From a virus, in IMG/VR virus record IMGVR_UViG_3300044655_000285, positions 1 through 38,837 of that record: DNA of 38,837 nt, one strand, 5' to 3'. The position numbers and the translations under genes are program-made. Positions 7,321 to 13,984 of this stretch are shown in pieces. Position 1 is the first letter of the stretch, and each line of letters starts with the position of its first letter. The notes under the pieces were generated by a model, which was not told the origin of the DNA, made no database searches, and was given only the letters and a program-made list of their open reading frames with translations.

Positions 7321-8000
7321 TCACTTAATTCTCCTTTACTATATTCTTTAGGATCTAAAGGACTGATCACTACTGAGGAATTAAATCCCCTCTGTTTCAA
7401 ATTTCTTGCTATCTTAATCGCTTCATTAGCCTTGTCCCTATCTAACCATATCACTACAGATTTAAAGTGTCCTGATAAGCGTTGTATAACTTCTTCCGAC
7501 ATACTACTACCAAGCAAAGGTAAGGCACAGAATTCTGGAGATAACCTAGAGATCTTAATTGCAGAAAGAATATCTTCTACACATACTATCTTATCAGCAT
7601 ATCCATAAAATGTCAATGGCTTGATTCCGTTTGACATGTACTTAACTTTGTGATTACCAAAAGTTCTAGCTTGCCAGTAGTCAGGGGTCTTGACAAGCAC
7701 AAGTAATTGTGCATCATCATTCCATCCTATACCGAAGTCATTGATTTCATTAGGAGTTATTCCGTATGACAGCAACCACTGCATTGCTGGCTTAGGAATA
7801 TCTTGACTAACTTCAATATCTTTTGGTAGGGTTCTCCGCATAGTGTGGTCTTGCTCTGCAATCCTATTACGAATACTTCCAATGTCATTCTTTAGTTTGT
7901 GATACTTACAACCAAAGCACCAGAAGTGGTCATCATATTCTGCCAAGTTATCTTTACTACCACAACGAGGACAATTGATATGTCTTAAAAATTTGCTCAT
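7302..8000 (-). CDS. DNA primase (zinc finger plus TOPRIM-like)
   Basis: The chosen ATG at 8000 gives 232 residues, MSKFLRHINCPRCGSKDNL. A zinc-binding module opens the protein (CPRCG near 10 and CFGCK near 28). The catalytic part has a TOPRIM-like pattern: VCVEDILSAIKI with its Glu near 140, and VVIWLDRDKANEA with DxD near 185. It therefore makes RNA primers for the phage replisome, the role of the N-terminal half of T7 gp4, here as a separate polypeptide from the helicase. A longer frame from 8057 overlaps the zinc-finger gene upstream and is less likely. AGGA lies about 12 bases before the selected start. Confidence 0.88.
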   Translation of the reverse strand: MSKFLRHINCPRCGSKDNLAEYDDHFWCFGCKYHKLKNDIGSIRNRIAEQDHTMRRTLPKDIEVSQDIPKPAMQWLLSYGITPNEINDFGIGWNDDAQLLVLVKTPDYWQARTFGNHKVKYMSNGIKPLTFYGYADKIVCVEDILSAIKISRLSPEFCALPLLGSSMSEEVIQRLSGHFKSVVIWLDRDKANEAIKIARNLKQRGFNSSVVISPLDPKEYSKGELSEWLKSK

Positions 8001-8007
8001 GAAGTAG

Positions 8008-8199
8008 TTAATCCTCGCTCCATTCACTATAGTCAGAGATGATTTCTGTTTGTACAAGTAGGTCTTCCCTATCTGTACTTAAGATATCATCTTTGATTGT
8101 AGCGTAACAATGATTACACATGTCAATGTAATCTCCATGTAAGTCTTTACGAGTTGCCTCATAGTCATTAAGTTCTGCATTACAAGCTAAACATCTCAT
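8008..8199 (-). CDS. Small zinc-finger protein, 63 aa
   Basis: Two CxxC pairs, CLACN at residue 3 and CNHC near 28, form a compact zinc ribbon, followed by an acidic tail ending SEWSED. The start overlaps the ATP-grasp stop as ATGA. Similar short proteins with MRCLACNAEL are common next to replication genes in T7-like phages, as far as I recall, with no defined function. Binding to nucleic acid or to a host protein is the natural guess. Confidence 0.75.
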   Translation of the reverse strand: MRCLACNAELNDYEATRKDLHGDYIDMCNHCYATIKDDILSTDREDLLVQTEIISDYSEWSED

Positions 8200-8981
8200 T
8201 GATTTAACTCCTGTAAATAATTATTAAAAGCTTCAGTGTACTTAGTAAGTGTAGTACCTACTAGTCCAGGTGCTGTGTTTACTTCGAACACAAATGCTTT
8301 GCCATCACGTTCACGATAACCAATATCAACAGCCCCGAAGTCGAGGCCAAGAATAGAGACAGCATGAACACTTGCATCGGTGATGATACTAGGTATGCTA
8401 ATGTCACTCCGAGCATAGATCCAACCGTTAGAATGATTACGAATCCCAGAACCAGAAGGGCCAAGCCCACGTTTTCTCTTTTTCTGCTGAACATCTAATA
8501 CCTTTCCTCTAAATACATGAACACGAAACTCATACTTATGTTTAGTTCCTACTGTATATAATGGAGCATCTACTAAATCATAAGTATTAGATGCTATTAC
8601 TATACCAGAACCTGAATGACCTGTCAATGATGTACGACAATATATTGCAGCAGAGGTAGTACCTCCTTCACTAGCAGTGTAGAGAAGTTGGTCAGCCTCA
8701 TATCTTGTAGTACACCATAAGGGAAGATGCTGAAAACCAGCAGCCTCTAATGCTTTAAATGTTTTAAGTTTATTACAAGCTAAAGCAATTGCACTATGGC
8801 TATTAAGATCATTAGGATGTGATTTAAAATTAGCTGGCCTAGAATTGCCCCAGTTAATAATAACATCACGACGTCTAGCATCGTACGTTGGGCGTACTCG
8901 CTTGACTCCTAGACTATTAGCTAAAGATTTAGAACTAATACTTCCTATCTTATAAGGAAATACTTTTAATCTAAAACGCAT
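8196..8981 (-). CDS. ATP-grasp ligase (RimK-like fold)
   Basis: This 261-residue protein has the signature of an ATP-grasp carboxylate-amine ligase. It shows a nucleotide-binding segment (KHKYEFRVHVFRGKVLDVQ near 150-168) with the Lys-rich KKRKRG following, and the metal-binding segment DFGAVDIGY with FVFEVNTAPGL near 230-240 (the E and N that hold Mg-ATP). The family forms amide bonds through an acyl-phosphate, adding amino acids to peptides or proteins. It is the last gene of an operon that also encodes a COOH-NH2 ligase and a class II glutaminase, linked by two small paralogues. AAAGGA seven bases before the ATG supports the start. The substrate is unknown. Confidence 0.85.
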   Translation of the reverse strand: MRFRLKVFPYKIGSISSKSLANSLGVKRVRPTYDARRRDVIINWGNSRPANFKSHPNDLNSHSAIALACNKLKTFKALEAAGFQHLPLWCTTRYEADQLLYTASEGGTTSAAIYCRTSLTGHSGSGIVIASNTYDLVDAPLYTVGTKHKYEFRVHVFRGKVLDVQQKKRKRGLGPSGSGIRNHSNGWIYARSDISIPSIITDASVHAVSILGLDFGAVDIGYRERDGKAFVFEVNTAPGLVGTTLTKYTEAFNNYLQELNQ

Positions 8982-9282
8982 ATTCTATTCCTTTCTTTCT
9001 ATCTTGGAAACGTCTATCTAATTGTTTAATCTTTTTAATAACATGACCATGAGGACCTGTTACTATTTCTTTTTCTTTAATTAACTCTAACCAATTAGGA
9101 CTAAAGTTATATGGTAAACCAACAAGATCTACTACATCATTACCAATCCATCTAATAATATATGATTCATCTAGATCAATCTCATCAGACATCTCACCAG
9201 TCCATGTTGGAAACTCATCCCAATCATCAGGAGGTGCAATAGAAACTTCATCTCCTACTTCAAAGTCAGAATTAAAAGGCAT
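8971..9282 (-). CDS. Small protein A of the amidoligase island, 103 aa
   Basis: The start is set at 9282 (MPFNSDFEVGDEV), with AAAGGAG seven bases upstream. The N-terminal half looks like a small beta barrel (DFEVGDEVSI, ESYIIRWIG, VVDLVGLP). The tail reads PHGHVIKKIK, then a basic helix, then EYAF at the end. The same tail, PHYHVIRKIK to GYAF, ends the neighbouring 99-aa protein, so the two are paralogues. The terminal Tyr-Ala-Phe codons overlap the ATG of the ATP-grasp gene. Possible roles are a substrate, a carrier or an adaptor of the ligases. No known domain name is claimed. Confidence 0.75.
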   Translation of the reverse strand: MPFNSDFEVGDEVSIAPPDDWDEFPTWTGEMSDEIDLDESYIIRWIGNDVVDLVGLPYNFSPNWLELIKEKEIVTGPHGHVIKKIKQLDRRFQDRKKGIEYAF

Positions 9283-9571
9283 ACCCTTGCTCCTTTCTTT
9301 TAGCATTCATTAGTTTAATCTTACGAATAACATGGTAATGAGGGTTAGCTATTAAAGAAGTGTCTGCTTTATCTACAACTTTCCAAGGATAGTCATCATT
9401 AATACCCATAAATAAAGTTCTAAATTTAATTTTATCTTCATCACCTTCTTGGAATACAGATTCTACTACAACTGCTTTAGGATTACCATTAGAATATACA
9501 TCAACTAGTACATATCTATCTGATGTAGATTTGCCATCTCTAAAGCATTGAATTATATCATACTTTTCCAT
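9272..9571 (-). CDS. Small protein B of the amidoligase island, 99 aa
   Basis: This 99-residue beta-rich protein (YVLVDVYSN, KAVVVESVF, WKVVDKAD) ends with PHYHVIRKIK, a basic segment and GYAF. It shares this end and the preceding W..V/L pattern with protein A at 8971-9282, which indicates tandem duplication with divergent N-termini. It starts in a TAATG overlap with the glutaminase gene. Its last codons overlap the start of protein A in the same register as protein A overlaps the ATP-grasp gene. Function unknown; genetic linkage to three ligase/amidase genes suggests that it works with them. Confidence 0.75.
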   Translation of the reverse strand: MEKYDIIQCFRDGKSTSDRYVLVDVYSNGNPKAVVVESVFQEGDEDKIKFRTLFMGINDDYPWKVVDKADTSLIANPHYHVIRKIKLMNAKRKEQGYAF

Positions 9572-10464
9572 TAGTAGTCACTCCATGAATCATAAGGATT
9601 GTATTTGTATGGTGATGTTTGTTTGTACTGTGTGTAGTCTGCTTCATAGTCATCATCATAAAAATCTAGATGACTGAAAGGTACATTGTAAGCAAAGTCT
9701 TTACCAGAGAACTCATCATCATTCATTAAGTTTGCAGTGTAGTCACTGTTAACATCAATGACTTCAAAGATCTCACCACGATTAAATAATACTTTAGTAT
9801 CTTCATCATAGAAGTTACGATTTAAACGAACAAGTTCACCTTCTTTAACTACTTGTTTAGGTTGAACAGTAGGTTTAGTAAATAAAGCTGGTTGATTATA
9901 CTGTACTTTAGGTACAACTACAACCTCTTTTGGTTTGTAACTTGAGTTAGAATACCATACACCTTGATCCCATACACCTTTGTTTTCGTTGAAGATCTCT
10001 GCATTTCCATGACGATCAAGGAAGATAAGCTTAGAATAACTAATACGAGACTCAATTAATTCTTTAATTGCTGGCTCAAACATAGCTAGGTTACCCCATT
10101 TATTTACTAATGGTTTAACAATCTCTTCATTAAAGTGATATGTATCTGAGAAATCTTTACTACCGAAACCTGAGATAACACCATTGTGTACAAACGCAAA
10201 GCTTTTGTTTACATTAAATGGATGACAGTTAGCTTCATTAATTACACCATGTGTTTTAATACGGAAGTGTAATACAGCTTGACGTTCTTGATGTGGAGCA
10301 TAAGCATCCCAGAATTCTTTAAATGTAAAGAAACCTTTTTGCACATGCAACTGTCGATTCTTAACATACATAAACCCTGCACCATCAGGATTGCTGTTGA
10401 AGCTTTGTTTAAGATTGTCGTATGGAATTACAATATCTTTGTCTTTATAAATAGCGATACACAT
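9571..10464 (-). CDS. Class II glutamine amidotransferase (Ntn hydrolase)
   Basis: The 297-residue product begins MCIAIYKDKD, so after Met removal Cys2 is the N-terminal nucleophile of class II glutaminases. Supporting motifs are NPDGAGFMY near 30, HFRIKTHG near 77 (Arg-Thr-Gly substrate loop), CHPF near 90 and FVHNGVISG near 102 (the HNG oxyanion motif). It should release ammonia from glutamine. The C-terminal 110 residues are beta-rich and end in a Tyr-rich tail (SPYKYNPYDSWSDY). Its ATG overlaps the amidoligase stop, so ammonia is probably delivered to that ligase. Glutaminase activity is well supported; the acceptor is unknown. Confidence 0.88.
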   Translation of the reverse strand: MCIAIYKDKDIVIPYDNLKQSFNSNPDGAGFMYVKNRQLHVQKGFFTFKEFWDAYAPHQERQAVLHFRIKTHGVINEANCHPFNVNKSFAFVHNGVISGFGSKDFSDTYHFNEEIVKPLVNKWGNLAMFEPAIKELIESRISYSKLIFLDRHGNAEIFNENKGVWDQGVWYSNSSYKPKEVVVVPKVQYNQPALFTKPTVQPKQVVKEGELVRLNRNFYDEDTKVLFNRGEIFEVIDVNSDYTANLMNDDEFSGKDFAYNVPFSHLDFYDDDYEADYTQYKQTSPYKYNPYDSWSDY

Positions 10465-12002
10465 TATGCGAATCCTTTCAATTTAGATACAAGTTCTGGA
10501 TATGCTTTACGTTGTGGCATTACCCAATTAATAAATGTTTGGTAGAATGTTTGTTGCTTAAGAGCAGCACCAAGATTACAAGGTTTAGCATAGTCAACAA
10601 TTGCTTGACAGAACTGTACTTTAGCAGCAAAGTCTTCATATGTCAAGGGAGTACTGAAGATACGGAACTCAATTGTATCTTTATTGTTTAGATTCAATGC
10701 GTTATAACGTGCACCTGAACGTTGTGTAATTGGAAATGTAATTGTACGATTACCTTGTGCACAATAACTATTTAAGTTACGACCTGCAATGTAGTTAATA
10801 AACTTATAATTGTCACTACGATTCATAAACTCAGTAAGTTTACCTACTGTAAGAGTTGATAAAGGTTTACGTGATACATGAACGTGCATACCTACTGATG
10901 GACCATTAGTAATTTCTTTAGGCTTATTCTCATAAAATAATTTAAAGACATCTAATTGAATATCAAGTGTTGCAGGACATGTAACTACTTCGAAGCCATG
11001 TTGAATTGAACCATCTGATTTCATAATGGCATGGCCTTTAAGTGCTCTGCCTACTTTCATACGTGCTACATCACGATCTGTAGTTTCGTATTCTAGTTCT
11101 ACACCTAGATATAATGTATCAGGTCGAACGTTCTTAGCTTTGAATTTAAGTAACTCAGGAACTTTAGTTGAGTAATTGTGAATACGATATGCTTGTTCAG
11201 CACATGATTTACATTCACCAAATTCATTTACTATAGATTGAGGAACTGTTCTACTACATGTAGGACAATTACAAGTTGTATCAGTTACTGTATTATATAC
11301 ATAACCATTGATTACAGCTTCATCTGGACGTAACCAGAATCCTGTTTCACTGTGATAACTATAGTTATATTCTTCAATATCTAAATCACGATGTATAAAT
11401 TGACGTTCACCACTAAGGACAGCACTAATTGCTTCATGTTTATAAATAAATTTACCAGATAAATAACAACATACAATAGTAAATATATTATTATCTCTTA
11501 GGAACTCTCCCATTTTAGTAAATAGTACTTGACTATTTTCTTCTAAGTTATACTCACGCATAAACTTAGTCTTGACGTGATTATGTACAGCATCTCTAAG
11601 ATCCATGGTTGGTTTGGAATAATAGAAAGCACTCAGTCTAACCCTAGTTCTAAGCTTTTCAACAACTGAGGCATAAATTTGCCCATTATTTTTAAGAATC
11701 TTCATAGGATTAAGTAAGTAATAAAGGCCATCAAGTATAGCAGAATAATTTGTATCTGCTGTTTGTGTAATGATACCCTTCTCTAAAGCATAATCTCGAT
11801 CAAGATAAAATACGTATGGATTCCATCCGTCTTTACTTGTTTTAAGAATATCTTTACCATCTAGTGTGAATGTTAGAGACTTCATTACATGATCATGAGT
11901 ATAAGGATGTTTAGCTTCTCCTTCTGTAATTACTAATCTACCATTACTATCTGGAATAGTTTGTCCAGCTTCTCTGAACTCTTTCCAACCAAAGCGTTTC
12001 AT
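10464..12002 (-). CDS. COOH-NH2 amidoligase (glutamine-synthetase-like fold) with zinc ribbon
   Basis: The 512-residue protein has three parts. Residues 1 to about 240 are unassigned. A zinc ribbon follows (CNCPTC and CKSC near 244-268). The C-terminal domain has amidoligase motifs: YLGVELEYE near 298 (metal-binding ExE), KSDGSIQHGFEVVT near 330, GMHVHVSR near 372 (HxH) and TIEFRIFSTP near 447. These enzymes activate a carboxylate with ATP and join it to an amine or ammonia. With the overlapping glutaminase gene it probably forms an amidating pair. AGGAGA seven bases before the ATG supports the start. The target could be a phage peptide, a host protein C-terminus or a cell-wall carboxylate. 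Confidence 0.85.
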   Translation of the reverse strand: MKRFGWKEFREAGQTIPDSNGRLVITEGEAKHPYTHDHVMKSLTFTLDGKDILKTSKDGWNPYVFYLDRDYALEKGIITQTADTNYSAILDGLYYLLNPMKILKNNGQIYASVVEKLRTRVRLSAFYYSKPTMDLRDAVHNHVKTKFMREYNLEENSQVLFTKMGEFLRDNNIFTIVCCYLSGKFIYKHEAISAVLSGERQFIHRDLDIEEYNYSYHSETGFWLRPDEAVINGYVYNTVTDTTCNCPTCSRTVPQSIVNEFGECKSCAEQAYRIHNYSTKVPELLKFKAKNVRPDTLYLGVELEYETTDRDVARMKVGRALKGHAIMKSDGSIQHGFEVVTCPATLDIQLDVFKLFYENKPKEITNGPSVGMHVHVSRKPLSTLTVGKLTEFMNRSDNYKFINYIAGRNLNSYCAQGNRTITFPITQRSGARYNALNLNNKDTIEFRIFSTPLTYEDFAAKVQFCQAIVDYAKPCNLGAALKQQTFYQTFINWVMPQRKAYPELVSKLKGFA

Positions 12003-12016
12003 TTTAAAATCTCCTA

Positions 12017-12205
12017 TTAATGAAAAGTTTCTACTTCTTCTTGACGAACAATCCTATTATACTTACGACGTAATACGTGTATAAGTTTAATAAGATTTGC
12101 ATTAGAGTATATAGCAGACTTGTGTGGAAATCTTTTATATACTTTAAAATACCAATAACAGAAGAGCTCGTCAAGAGCTTCCCTATTATGTTTACCTAGA
12201 CTCAT
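12017..12205 (-). CDS. Hypothetical protein, 62 aa, basic
   Basis: A 62-residue basic protein rich in His, Lys, Arg and aromatics (YWYFKVYKRF, LRRKYNRIVRQ). The start overlaps the preceding stop as ATGA with GAGG just ahead. The basic helical character would allow nucleic-acid or membrane-surface binding, but I recognise no family. It is the last small gene before the amidoligase, 14 bases away. Confidence 0.6.
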   Translation of the reverse strand: MSLGKHNREALDELFCYWYFKVYKRFPHKSAIYSNANLIKLIHVLRRKYNRIVRQEEVETFH

Positions 12206-12492
12206 TCTAATTCCTCCTCTAGTTTAATTTTGCCTATGTAAGTAACATGGTCATCTTTATGATGAATTTCTATATATCCACCATTTTCAACCATCCTTAC
12301 TATTCCATTTATCTTATACACATACAAATACTGTGGCTCTTTAGGCTGTGGTTTAATGCGGAATTCAAAATCATCTTGCCAAAAATATGGTTCATAATCT
12401 GTAATCCATTTATCTGAATTACAATGTTTTGCTTCAATCTCTGCACCATCAGCCCATGCTTTTATTTCTTTATGCCATTTATGCTGTGCCAT
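12202..12492 (-). CDS. Hypothetical phage protein, 96 aa
   Basis: The start at 12492 (MAQHKWHKEIKAWADGAEIE) is chosen because its ATG overlaps the preceding TAA and AGGAG lies about ten bases upstream; an ATG nine bases earlier sits too close to that site. The pattern KAWADGAEIE, then a Trp/aspartate segment and FEFRIKPQPKEP, resembles a short beta-strand protein found in many phages of enteric and aquatic hosts. Function is not assigned. It is coupled to both neighbours by overlapping codons. Confidence 0.7.
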   Translation of the reverse strand: MAQHKWHKEIKAWADGAEIEAKHCNSDKWITDYEPYFWQDDFEFRIKPQPKEPQYLYVYKINGIVRMVENGGYIEIHHKDDHVTYIGKIKLEEELE

Positions 12493-12647
12493 TATTGCCA
12501 TTCTCCTACTAAAACATGAACTTCATTACCACTACTAAATGTTACTTGACATTCTTTATCTTGTAACAAATGAAACAAACCTATTAATGCTAACAAAACA
12601 AAAACAAATTGCCCTATTAAATGGAACATCTCTTTATAATCTTTCAT
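12492..12647 (-). CDS. Single-pass membrane protein, 51 aa
   Basis: An ATG at 12647 with AAGAG upstream opens a 51-residue frame. Residues 8-28 (FHLIGQFVFVLLALIGLFHLL) form one clear transmembrane segment; the rest is a short polar domain ending HVLVGEWQ. The stop TAA overlaps the next ATG. Small early membrane proteins of phages often disturb the host envelope or block superinfection, but the sequence alone does not show this. The size and single segment make a holin role less likely than at the lysis cluster on the right arm. Confidence 0.65.
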   Translation of the reverse strand: MKDYKEMFHLIGQFVFVLLALIGLFHLLQDKECQVTFSSGNEVHVLVGEWQ

Positions 12648-12657
12648 GATATCTCTT

Positions 12658-12723
12658 TCAATAAAATTGCCCCAGTAAAGTGTACATCCTAAGGCCCCGC
12701 AGGGTTGGCACCTTAGAAGCCAT
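12658..12723 (-). CDS. Possible 21-aa peptide in the gap upstream of the membrane protein
   Basis: The gap between two small genes contains a frame, MASKVPTLRGLRMYTLLGQFY. Its ATG sits inside the last codons of the gene upstream (TATGGCTTCTAA), the same overlap geometry seen in the amidoligase island. Its end MYTLLGQF resembles MFHLIGQF of the next gene. The frame also spans an imperfect 9-bp hairpin (TAAGG to CCTTA, 12690-12715). It may be a leader peptide, a decayed copy or chance. Confidence 0.25.
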   Translation of the reverse strand: MASKVPTLRGLRMYTLLGQFY

Positions 12724-12895
12724 ACTGTCGGATAGATGCTTGACGTTTATTCTCATCAACTTGAAGATACTCATCTCCAGTAATAAAAGATAATTCTACA
12801 TAATGACGCCAACCTTCCTCGAATAAGAAGTCAGTTAACTCATCAACAATCATTGTTTCTTGAGGTTTGTGCTTATTAAATATTTTTATGAACAT
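12713..12895 (-). CDS. Hypothetical protein, 60 aa
   Basis: The start at 12895 (MFIKIFNKHKPQE) has GGAG seven bases upstream. The product is a small acidic alpha/beta protein ending KRQASIRQYGF. That end resembles the Y-A-F ends of the two small proteins in the amidoligase island, though only in three residues. The start codon lies directly behind a perfect terminator hairpin, so expression requires read-through. No known family. Confidence 0.6.
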   Translation of the reverse strand: MFIKIFNKHKPQETMIVDELTDFLFEEGWRHYVELSFITGDEYLQVDENKRQASIRQYGF

Positions 12896-12907
12896 ACAAT
12901 ACTCCAA

Positions 12908-12930
12908 TAAAAAAAGGGGCCGAAGCCCCT
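12908..12930 (-). terminator. Rho-independent terminator with TTCG tetraloop
   Basis: On the minus strand AGGGGC-TTCG-GCCCCT is followed at once by a run of seven or more T. The stem is perfect, the loop is the extra-stable UUCG type, and it follows the 100-aa gene by a few bases. It lies 13 bases ahead of the next start codon. Confidence 0.9.
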
Positions 12931-12935
12931 AATTA

Positions 12936-13238
12936 TTAAGCAACCTTACCTGCATCAGCTGAATTGCTGTGCGCTGTTGGTGTTAGTGCTGTATCATCTG
13001 TGCCACGATCGTTGCGAGTAGCTAGGTACTTCTTGTTATCGGCACGTAATTGTTCTAGCTCATCTACGATATCTGTAATATCTTTGATGAGAGGTGAGCG
13101 GTAGCGAACCATTGTTGCTTGAACATCCTGCAACATACGTTCAGCTAGGAATAAACGTAACCCAGAGTTAGCGGTATTCATTAGTGCATTAAAAGCATCA
13201 AAGTCGAATGATGAAGTTTGTTTAGTTTGTGAAGCCAT
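12936..13238 (-). CDS. Hypothetical protein, 100 aa, coiled-coil
   Basis: The start at 13238 is preceded by AGGAG at seven bases. The 100-residue protein has two long helices (DFDAFNALMNTANSGLRLF and DITDIVDELEQLRADNKKYL) with heptad spacing and a polar Ala/Thr/Asp tail. It is more GC-rich than the operon around it. It is the last gene before the strong terminator and is probably abundant early on. Function unknown. Confidence 0.7.
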   Translation of the reverse strand: MASQTKQTSSFDFDAFNALMNTANSGLRLFLAERMLQDVQATMVRYRSPLIKDITDIVDELEQLRADNKKYLATRNDRGTDDTALTPTAHSNSADAGKVA

Positions 13239-13260
13239 TTTGTTTCTCCTAATTAAAAAG

Positions 13261-13479
13261 TTAATTGCGATGTACTGCGGTGATTAGTAATCCTGCCGAT
13301 GAGGCAGCGTTGTCAAGGAAGCAGAGACTAGCAAGCTTCCGCTGAGCCACGACCAAAGGGAAGTGGGAAGCGTGAAGTTGATTGGCGATTGATCCTTGCA
13401 AGGATGACGGGCAGGATTTCAATCCACCGCTCAAGTACTCGCTATTTACTATTTTATTAGTTATATTTATGGCAAGCAT
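13261..13479 (-). CDS. Possible protein, 72 aa, over a structured GC-rich segment
   Basis: The frame opens at ATG 13479 behind an excellent GGAAGGAG site and fits exactly between its neighbours, which supports translation. The amino-acid sequence (ends SAGLLITAVHRN) does not look like a typical conserved protein. The DNA beneath it is about 51 percent GC by hand count and folds into several perfect hairpins. It may be a real small protein, a leader peptide or an open frame across a structured RNA. Confidence 0.4.
   Translation of the reverse strand: MLAINITNKIVNSEYLSGGLKSCPSSLQGSIANQLHASHFPLVVAQRKLASLCFLDNAASSAGLLITAVHRN
13281..13433. other. Hairpin-rich GC island
   Basis: Perfect short stems follow one another: CTGCC-GATGA-GGCAG (13292-13306), GGAAGC to GCTTCC (13317-13340), the palindrome ATCCTTGCAAGGAT (13392-13405) and GGAT-TTCA-ATCC (13413-13424). 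GCTTCC can also pair with a second GGAAGC downstream at 13366-13371. I cannot assign a strand. Confidence 0.35.
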
Positions 13480-13480
13480 A

Positions 13481-13786
13481 CTAAACTCCTTCCTCGATAT
13501 TGATATTACATGTCATGAATCTGTCATTCTGGTATATTACGTTTTCTACTAATGCTAGAACGATTTCATCATCTACATTGCGTTGTTCACGACTAGCTAA
13601 CTTGATAGTATAGTTATACTCGTGTTGATACTCCATGAGTGAATCAAGGGCAAACTTGACATACGCTTTGTCTCCAGTAATAGAGAAGCCAGTAGCAGTA
13701 TCGTAGATACAATACACGTCAGGCTTCTTGGTATTAGTAACATAGTCTAAGAACTCATCTAGTTCAATGTCGTTAGTATCAATCAT
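13481..13786 (-). CDS. Hypothetical early protein, 101 aa
   Basis: The start at 13786 (MIDTNDIELDEFLDYV) has AAGGAG eight bases upstream; a longer frame from 13840 lacks a site and overlaps the gene before. The product is acidic with alternating strands and helices (KPDVYCIYDTATGFSITG, FALDSLMEYQHEYNY, IVLALVENVIYQN). No motif is recognised. It is the second gene of the leftward early operon, where phages usually carry host-takeover or anti-defence proteins. Confidence 0.65.
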   Translation of the reverse strand: MIDTNDIELDEFLDYVTNTKKPDVYCIYDTATGFSITGDKAYVKFALDSLMEYQHEYNYTIKLASREQRNVDDEIVLALVENVIYQNDRFMTCNINIEEGV

Positions 13787-13790
13787 TTTA

Positions 13791-13955
13791 TTACTCCTTA
13801 TCAAATTCAATTGAAGCCATGTACAACCAGAATGCAGCACCGAACCATTGTGATACTAGGATAACTGTATCTGTAAGGTTAACAGCACCTAGAAGAAAGT
13901 GTAAGAAAGCCATAGAGCAGTATAAGAATAAACCAACTTGTTTTGCTGTAATCAT
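13791..13955 (-). CDS. Small membrane protein, 54 aa, two segments
   Basis: The ATG at 13955 has AAGGAG seven bases upstream. The 54 residues contain two hydrophobic stretches, GLFLYCSMAFLHFLLGAV and VILVSQWFGAAFWLYMA, with a short polar turn (NLTDT) and a charged C-terminus (EFDKE). This predicts a helical hairpin in the inner membrane. It is the first clear gene of the leftward operon, so early envelope modification or superinfection exclusion is possible; this is inference. Confidence 0.65.
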   Translation of the reverse strand: MITAKQVGLFLYCSMAFLHFLLGAVNLTDTVILVSQWFGAAFWLYMASIEFDKE

Positions 13956-13984
13956 TTTGAATCTCCTTAATGTTTTTGAAAGTA

